Source: Nocardia sp. XZ_19_385 (GTDB lineage: Bacteria; Actinomycetota; Actinomycetes; Mycobacteriales; Mycobacteriaceae). From it: DNA of 64,000 nucleotides. The position numbers and the translations under genes are program-made. Below, piece by piece: positions 57,951 to 64,000 of the stretch (position 1 is the first letter of the stretch; each line of letters starts with the position of its first letter). The stretch covers positions 1,178,001 to 1,242,000 of the forward strand of contig NZ_JACVEE010000002.1 in the NCBI RefSeq assembly GCF_015355755.1, written 5' to 3'. The notes under the pieces were generated by a model. That model was given only the letters and a program-made list of their open reading frames with translations, was not told the origin of the DNA and searched no databases.

Positions 57951-58871
57951 TCACCAATCCCACCTGGGCCCACGCCCGTCCGGGCCGTGCATCATGCCGC
58001 CGTGGTCCGGCCCCTGCGCGAGCAGATCGAGCAGATAGGAGCCGTAGCCCGAGCGAACCAGCGGTTCGGCCTGCGCGCACAGCTGGTCGTCGTCGATATA
58101 CCCCATCCGCCAGGCGACCTCCTCCGGCACGCCGATTTTCAGGCCTTGGCGTTCCTCGATGGTGCGCACGTAGTTGGCGGCGTCCAGCAGCGAGTCGAAG
58201 GTGCCGGTGTCCAGCCAGGCGGTGCCGCGGGCCAGCACGTCCACCCGCAGGCGTCCGGCTTCCAGGTAGGCGCGGTTGATGTCGGTGATCTCGTATTCGC
58301 CGCGCGCGGAGGGCCGCAGCGTCTTGGCGATCTCCACGACATCGTTGTCATAGAAATACAGCCCCGGGATCGCGTAGTTGGAGCGCGGCTTCTTCGGCTT
58401 CTCCTCGATCGATACCGCCCGGCCCTCGTCGAATTCGATGACGCCGTAGGCGGTGGGATCGGAGACCCAGTAGGCGAAGACCGCGCCGCCGTCGAGGCCG
58501 GCGAAGCGGTTCAGGCTGGTGCCCAGGCCGGGGCCGTGGAAGATGTTGTCGCCGAGCACGAGCGCGGCGCTGTCGGTGCCGATGTGGTCGGCGCCGAGCA
58601 CGAACGCCCGCGCCAGGCCGTCCGGTTCCGGCTGCACCACGTAGTCGAGGGAGATGCCGAACTGCGAGCCGTCGCCGAGCAGGCGGCGGAAGGCTTCGGC
58701 GTCCTCCGGTGTGGTGATCACCAGCACGTCCCGGATGCCCGCGAGCATCAACGTGGACAGCGGGTAGTAGATCATCGGTTTGTCGTAGACCGGGACCAGC
58801 TGCTTGCTCACCCCGCGCGTGATCGGGTGCAACCGGGAGCCGGTGCCGCCCGCCAAGATGATTCCGCGCAT
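57951..58871 (-). CDS. rmlA: Glucose-1-phosphate thymidylyltransferase
   Basis: The 306-residue nucleotidyltransferase makes dTDP-glucose, the first step to dTDP-rhamnose. The N-terminal signature [18 protein letters not shown] is followed by [30 protein letters not shown] and [11 protein letters not shown]. The C-terminal end is slightly extended ([16 protein letters not shown]). It is the first gene of an rmlA-rmlC pair; rmlB is 3.4 kb away on the other strand and rmlD is not in the window. Confidence 0.96.
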   Translation of the reverse strand: MRGIILAGGTGSRLHPITRGVSKQLVPVYDKPMIYYPLSTLMLAGIRDVLVITTPEDAEAFRRLLGDGSQFGISLDYVVQPEPDGLARAFVLGADHIGTDSAALVLGDNIFHGPGLGTSLNRFAGLDGGAVFAYWVSDPTAYGVIEFDEGRAVSIEEKPKKPRSNYAIPGLYFYDNDVVEIAKTLRPSARGEYEITDINRAYLEAGRLRVDVLARGTAWLDTGTFDSLLDAANYVRTIEERQGLKIGVPEEVAWRMGYIDDDQLCAQAEPLVRSGYGSYLLDLLAQGPDHGGMMHGPDGRGPRWDW

Positions 58872-59136
58872 GCCCAGGAGTCTGCCAGTTTCGCTACGGG
58901 TCGTCGCACTCGACGTCGGCCAGGTACCGACACGCCTACGAAATCATCACGGAGGTTTAGCTTCTCGGCGATTCGGGCGAATCTTGTTGTGTAGATCACA
59001 TTCACGTGGTCTCCTGAGTTCGAGCGTTGTGAAACAACGCCGTGTGAGATGTCAGCGCCGATGTCTCGCCTGTTCCCCGGTGGGTGATCCCCGCCGTCCG
59101 GTCGGGCACGGCGCGCCAGTGGGAAGCAGGTGCGCG

Positions 59137-60120
59137 ATGACCGCGATCGGTGTCGGCGAAGTAATGAATCCGGATGGACCCAGCCCGGCGGCCCGCCTGC
59201 TCCTGGCGACCTGCACCTCGGTGGTGCGTCCAGCGCTCCGGCTGGCTCCGATCACCCGGGCCACCATTCCGATCGGCGCGTTCGCCATCGACAACCTCGC
59301 CAAGCTGCGGCCCGGCCCGCGCGGCGTCGACCGGGAAGAGGTGACACTGAAGGGTTTCCGGATGGAGATCCTGCGCCCGGCCGGCGGCTCCAAGTCGCTA
59401 CGCAACGGGGCCATGCTCTACATGCACGGAGGCGGCTTCGCGGTCTGCGGCTTGAGCACCCACCGTCCCGTCGCCGCCAGCTTGGCCCGCCGCACCGGCC
59501 TCCCCGTGGTCAATGTGGAATACCGGCAGCTGCCCGGCCGCAGCATCGCCCAGTCGGTGCAGGATTGCCTCACCGCCTACCGCTGGCTGCTGCGTAAGGG
59601 CGCGGACCCGTCCCGCATCACCTTTGCCGGTGACTCCGCGGGCGGCTACCTCACCTTCGCCACCGCCCTCGCGGCGATCGAAACCGGCCTGCCCGCCCCC
59701 GCCGGGCTGATCGGCCTGAGCCCGCTGCTCGACCTGGACTACGCGGCCAAGCGCGAGTACATGAATGTCGCCCGCGATCCTTATCTTCCGCTGTCCGCGC
59801 TGGCGGCGGTGGTCCGCATCGGCGCCGAGATCGACGGCCGGCTGGATCCGATGCTGTCCCCGGTGAACGGCGCGCTCGCCAGCCTGCCGCCGGTCCTGCT
59901 GGTCGCCGCCGAGGACGAAGTCCTGCGCTACGACTGCGAGCTCATGGCCCAGCGGCTCACCGCCGCGGGCGTACCGAACTCCGTCGAACTGTGGCGCGGC
60001 CAGGTGCATGCCTTCATGAGCATCGCGCCGGGATTGCCCGAGGGCCGCAAGGCGCTCGGTCGCGTCGCCCGCTTCGTTCGCGCCTGCACCGAGGAAGCCG
60101 AGACAGCGCGCACCGCCTGA
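59137..60120 (+). CDS. HSL-type alpha/beta-hydrolase (esterase)
   Basis: The 327-residue esterase belongs to the hormone-sensitive-lipase family. The oxyanion motif is MLYMHGGGFAVCG and the nucleophile lies in FAGDSAGGYL. The Asp and His positions are in VAAEDEVLRYDCELM and WRGQVHAFMS. ATG 59137 follows GGGAAG; the longer in-frame extension is unlike the family. No signal peptide is clear, but a hydrophobic stretch (AARLLLATCTSVVRPALRLA) near the N-terminus may allow membrane contact. The substrate is unknown. A strong hairpin follows. Confidence 0.9.
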   Translation: MTAIGVGEVMNPDGPSPAARLLLATCTSVVRPALRLAPITRATIPIGAFAIDNLAKLRPGPRGVDREEVTLKGFRMEILRPAGGSKSLRNGAMLYMHGGGFAVCGLSTHRPVAASLARRTGLPVVNVEYRQLPGRSIAQSVQDCLTAYRWLLRKGADPSRITFAGDSAGGYLTFATALAAIETGLPAPAGLIGLSPLLDLDYAAKREYMNVARDPYLPLSALAAVVRIGAEIDGRLDPMLSPVNGALASLPPVLLVAAEDEVLRYDCELMAQRLTAAGVPNSVELWRGQVHAFMSIAPGLPEGRKALGRVARFVRACTEEAETARTA

Positions 60121-60161
60121 TTGGGCTCGGACGGCCTTGACCACGGTCGGCCGGACGAGCA

Positions 60162-60196
60162 TGAACCCCCGCTCCCAGGTATGGGGCGGGGGTTCA
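60162..60196 (+). terminator. Terminator after the esterase gene
   Basis: TGAACCCCCGC and GCGGGGGTTCA form a perfect 11-base stem, 41 bases after the stop. Confidence 0.8.
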
Positions 60197-60352
60197 CTTG
60201 TGTCGCCGGAATTCTTTCGGGCAATAGTTTTCTGGCCGCGTTAGCGGCATGTTAAGAAATTGTCCGCCATGTTGCGGAAAGCAAATTGTCATCAAATAGA
60301 TGGCGTGAGTTAATCACTCGTTCACCATGATCGAATGCCCGTGCGCAGCAGC

Positions 60353-60385
60353 ACAACCCCGCCCGGAATTTCCGGACGGGGTTGT
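60353..60385 (-). terminator. Terminator after glycine-zipper gene 2
   Basis: ACAACCCCG-C-CCGGAA and TTCCGG-A-CGGGGTTGT form a 15-pair stem with one mismatch, 17 bases beyond the stop at 60403. Confidence 0.8.
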
Positions 60386-60402
60386 CTGAGACTGAACCGG
60401 AA

Positions 60403-61113
60403 TTACTTGGCCGGCGGGGTGAACGGGGCGTTGATGGTGGCGAAGTACTGGACCACCGCACCGATCGCGACCGGAGCGGTCACGAAGATCTGACCCGCGA
60501 CGGCGCCCAGGGCGCCCATGGCGGCCGCGCCGCCGAGGCAGCCCGCGAGGGCGGCCGGGATGAACGGTCCGAACAGGCCGACGATGGTGCCGCCGACGAT
60601 GACGCCGCCCAGGACACCGCCCAGGACGCAGCCGACAGCCGCGCCGCCGAGGCCGCCGACCAGGGTGCCGATGGTGGCGCCCATGGAGATGGTGGAGGTC
60701 ATGCGGCTCCAGGCAGCCTGCTCACGCTCGTACTCGGTCTTCCACGGCGCCTTGTCCTCGAACGGCAGGGCGACCGGCTTGTAGACCGCCTTGCTCATGT
60801 CGAGCTGCGGGGTCAGGGTCGCCTTGTGCTGGGAAACCTCTGCGGCGATGGGGAATTCGAACTCGTCGATCTTGAACTTGAGCGGGGTGCCCGCGACGGT
60901 GGTGCCGTCGGCCGCCTTGATCTTGAGGGCATCGTCTTCGATCACCAGCGAGCCGGAGTCGATGGAGATGATCGACTGGGTGTCGGTGGAGTCGGCGGTG
61001 AAGTTGATCGGCGCGGCGGCCGGGGCGGCGGGGGCCGCGTTAACGGTGCCCGCGGTGACGCCGAGGGCGGCGATCAGCAGGGCAGAGCTGGTGGCAAACT
61101 TCTTGAAACGCAT
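60403..61113 (-). CDS. Secreted glycine-zipper protein, copy 2 of a tandem pair
   Basis: The 236-residue product has a signal peptide (MRFKKFATSSALLIAALGVT, cleavage near VNAA-PA). The mature N-terminal half (INFTADSTDTQSIISIDSGS, KFKIDEFEFPIAAEV) looks beta-rich. The C-terminal half is a Gly/Ala-rich hydrophobic stretch (TIGTLVGGLGGAAVGCVLGG, VLGGVIVGGTIVGLFG) with glycine-zipper spacing and two cysteines. It ends QYFATINAPFTPPAK. It is a close paralogue, of identical length, of the gene at 61296. Family unknown to me; glycine-zipper regions often insert in or span membranes. Confidence 0.82.
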   Translation of the reverse strand: MRFKKFATSSALLIAALGVTAGTVNAAPAAPAAAPINFTADSTDTQSIISIDSGSLVIEDDALKIKAADGTTVAGTPLKFKIDEFEFPIAAEVSQHKATLTPQLDMSKAVYKPVALPFEDKAPWKTEYEREQAAWSRMTSTISMGATIGTLVGGLGGAAVGCVLGGVLGGVIVGGTIVGLFGPFIPAALAGCLGGAAAMGALGAVAGQIFVTAPVAIGAVVQYFATINAPFTPPAK

Positions 61114-61202
61114 GGTGTTTTGGTCCTCATCAGGTGCATTCAGCGGTTGGTGGTGACCGGTGACTGAGTTCGCAAACTTCCAGTAACCCGGTCGGGCCGA
61201 AG

Positions 61203-61238
61203 GGAGCCCCGCGCGGAAAGCACGCCGGGCGGGGCTCC
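61203..61238 (-). terminator. Terminator after glycine-zipper gene 1
   Basis: GGAGCCCCGC and GCGGGGCTCC form a perfect ten-base stem with a 16-base interior, 57 bases beyond the stop at 61296. It separates the two paralogues into independent units. Confidence 0.65.
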
Positions 61239-61295
61239 TGGCTCGATGTTCGGTTGTTGATTCAGTTGTGCGAATTCAGTTGTGAGCTCGGGAAA

Positions 61296-62006
61296 TTACT
61301 TCGCCGGGGGCACGAAAGGTGCGTTGATGGTGGCGAAGTACTGGATCGCGGCGCCGATGGCGACCGGAGCCGTGATGAAGATCTGGCCCGCGATGGTGCC
61401 GAGCGCGCCCATGGCGGCCGCACCGGCCAGGCAGCCCGCGAGGGCGGCCGGGATGAACGGGCCGAACAGGCCGACGATGGTGCCGCCGACAACCGCGCCA
61501 CCCAGGACACCGCCCAGGACGCAGCCGACAGCCGCGCCGCCGAGGCCACCGACCAGCGTGGCGATGGTGGCGCCCATGCTGATGGTGTCCTTCAGGCGGT
61601 TGAACGCGGCCAGCTCACGGTCGTACTCGTTCTTCCAGGGAGCCTTGTCCTCGAAAGGCAGGGCGACCGGCTTGTAGACGGCCTTCTCCAGGGACAGCTG
61701 CGGGGTCAGGGTCGCCTTGCGATCCGAGATCTCTGCGGCGATGGGGAATTCGAACTCGTCGACCTTGAACTTCAGCGGGGTGCCCGCGACGGTGGTGCCG
61801 TCGGCCGCCTTGATCTTGAGGGCATCGTCCTCGATCACCAGCGCGCCGGAGTCGATGGAGATGATGGACTGGGTGTCGGTGGACTGGGCGGTGAAGTTGA
61901 TGGCCTCGGGGGAAGCCTCGGCCGGAGCCGCGTTGACGGTGCCTGCGGTGACGCCCATGGCGGCGATCAGCAGCGCCGACGTTGCGGCGAATTTCCTCAT
62001 CAGCAT
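61296..62006 (-). CDS. Secreted glycine-zipper protein, copy 1 of a tandem pair
   Basis: The 236-residue product starts at ATG 62006 or 62000 and has a signal peptide (KFAATSALLIAAMGVTAGTV). The beta-rich half holds INFTAQSTDTQSIISIDSGA and KFKVDEFEFPIAAEI; the Gly/Ala hydrophobic half holds TIATLVGGLGGAAVGCVLGG and GGAVVGGTIVGLFGPFIPAA. Long blocks are identical to copy 2, while the segment around RDKATLTPQLSLEKAVYKPV and the linker before the zipper differ, so the duplication is neither brand new nor ancient. The cysteines before and after the zipper are kept. Function unknown; an outer-envelope location is plausible. Confidence 0.82.
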   Translation of the reverse strand: MLMRKFAATSALLIAAMGVTAGTVNAAPAEASPEAINFTAQSTDTQSIISIDSGALVIEDDALKIKAADGTTVAGTPLKFKVDEFEFPIAAEISDRKATLTPQLSLEKAVYKPVALPFEDKAPWKNEYDRELAAFNRLKDTISMGATIATLVGGLGGAAVGCVLGGVLGGAVVGGTIVGLFGPFIPAALAGCLAGAAAMGALGTIAGQIFITAPVAIGAAIQYFATINAPFVPPAK

Positions 62007-62203
62007 TTGGTTTTGAACCTCGATGTAGAGCGTTCGGAGGGGACTAACTGATCGAAATCTAGACCAGCTAACGGGTGGTGAACCGTTTGTGACCTTTAAT
62101 TCAAATTTTGTTCACCAGCCGGACTCGCGCGATGGGGGGTTTTTGGAAATACGCACTCTCAGCACGCTTTTCAAATTCCGGCAATGATTCCGATCGGCAT
62201 TAA

Positions 62204-63307
<1,104 letters not shown>

Positions 63308-63355
63308 CGCCCACCCCAGAGGTTTCGAGCGCTCACCGGCGGTGGCGACGGGTTA

Positions 63356-64000
63356 TCAGTCGGGGGCGATGCCGTAGAGGCGGGCCCAGTTCTCGCGGCT
63401 GGTGAGTTCCGGCATGGCGGCGCGGTATTCCTCGGTGAGGCGGGGGAGTTCCTTGCGGAGCCGGCGTAGGACGCGGATGGTGCGCTTGAGTAGCTGACGC
63501 GCACGTGCCTTGTCCCGCTGCCGGATTCGCACGCCGGACTGGGAGGCGTCGGTGACCACCACGTGGTCGAACAGCGAGACGTGCCACCAGTGCGCGTCCT
63601 CGCGGGTGACGCCGATCAGGCCGTGCTGGGTGCGGCCGGTCCACTGGTTGATGGCGCGCTTGATCAGCACCAGCAGGACACGGCTGGGTTCGCCGCCGGC
63701 CCTGCGCAGTTGGACGTCGGCGGCCCGCACCGGCGGGGTCGCGGCGGCGTGCTTGGCGGTCTCGGGGTAGTCGCCGCGGCTCTTGCGGGCCTGGGCCAGC
63801 GCGTCGATTCCGCCGTCGCGCAACACCTTCGGGCCCTGCAGGAAGTCCTCGATGCCCTGCAGGGTGGTGTGCGCGAGGCCGTACTGCATCGCGACCAGGT
63901 ATTCGGCGATGTTGCGGAAGAACTGGCGGCTGATCTTCTTGCCGTCGAGTTGGGCGTGCATCGCGCCGACGATCAGCGAGTTGCGCGTGCTGAAGTAGCG
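63356..64000 (-). CDS. GlfT2-like glycosyltransferase, 5' end outside window
   Basis: The frame is open from the stop at 63356 to the right edge (215 codons). It corresponds to the C-terminal third of GlfT2. RYFSTRNSLIVGAMHAQLDG aligns with the AYFHLRNRLVVASLQ segment of glfT2 at 8779, and the end LTEEYRAAMPELTSRENWAR followed by LYGI matches RYRAAHPELTSTAAWEKAFG. Intervening sequence differs considerably, so this is a diverged paralogue, not a duplicate. Its catalytic domain lies outside the window. It may be a second galactofuranosyl- or related transferase; its position beside rmlB fits wall polysaccharide work. Confidence 0.85.
   Translation of the reverse strand, partial: RYFSTRNSLIVGAMHAQLDGKKISRQFFRNIAEYLVAMQYGLAHTTLQGIEDFLQGPKVLRDGGIDALAQARKSRGDYPETAKHAAATPPVRAADVQLRRAGGEPSRVLLVLIKRAINQWTGRTQHGLIGVTREDAHWWHVSLFDHVVVTDASQSGVRIRQRDKARARQLLKRTIRVLRRLRKELPRLTEEYRAAMPELTSRENWARLYGIAPD

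Overview
The window is GC-rich DNA from a mycolic-acid-containing actinobacterium, most likely a Nocardia or close relative. This rests on content: a complete mycolic acid condensation module (fadD32, pks13, accD4), galactan and arabinan synthesis genes (glf, glfT2, ubiA, aftB, aftA, two emb genes, dprE1, dprE2), four mycolyltransferases in a row, LGFP repeats and an Rv3802c-type cutinase. The block corresponds to the cell-wall locus known from Mycobacterium tuberculosis (Rv3789 to Rv3811), with rearrangements and insertions. The genus is an inference; no rRNA or other taxonomic marker is present.

Layout. 1-2.4 kb: the 5' part of a secreted Pro/Gln-rich protein leaving the window on the left, divergent from a SpoIID/LytB-domain protein. 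2.4-4.9 kb: MarR regulator divergent from an EamA exporter, then a TipA-like MerR regulator. 5-7.5 kb: three tandem four-helix membrane paralogues, two with PYGQP-rich tails. 7.5-14.2 kb: a tightly overlapping operon glf-glfT2-PAP2 phosphatase-ubiA-aftB that makes galactan and the decaprenyl-phosphoryl-arabinose (DPA) precursor and adds terminal arabinose. 14.4-20.5 kb: four mycolyltransferase genes separated by strong terminators; the last carries LGFP repeats. 20.6-23.3 kb: lipoprotein, cutinase-like hydrolase and a LLM-class F420-type oxidoreductase. 23.4-32.4 kb: fadD32, pks13, accD4. 32.5-42.4 kb: peptidyl-prolyl isomerase, two convergent Emb arabinosyltransferases with an unrecognised 53-codon gene between them, then aftA. 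42.8-46 kb: an accessory block (hydrolase, unknown protein, three regulator/membrane genes) bounded by hairpins. 46-48.8 kb: dprE2, dprE1 and divergent gtrA. 48.8-57.3 kb: mostly accessory genes (PPOX-fold protein, MerR plus flavodoxin-fold reductase, molybdopterin oxidoreductase, DUF4282-like protein, XRE/DUF5753 regulator, MarR plus MFS exporter). 57.4-64 kb: rmlC-rmlA, an HSL-type hydrolase, two tandem secreted glycine-zipper paralogues, rmlB, and the 3' part of a second GlfT2-like glycosyltransferase running off the right edge.

How it works together. RmlA/B/C supply dTDP-rhamnose for the arabinogalactan linker. Glf supplies UDP-galactofuranose and GlfT2 polymerises galactan. UbiA, DprE1 and DprE2 make DPA, which AftA, the Emb enzymes and AftB use to build arabinan. 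FadD32-Pks13-AccD4 make mycolates, and the mycolyltransferases attach them outside the membrane. No mobile element, CRISPR array, tRNA or rRNA was seen. Nothing here is clearly a wholly new system. The best novelty candidates are the 11-residue repeats in the Pks13 linker, the 53-residue gene between the emb genes, the oxidoreductase inside the mycolate cluster, the regulator/hydrolase block splitting dprE2 from aftA, the tandem glycine-zipper secreted pair and the second GlfT2-like enzyme.
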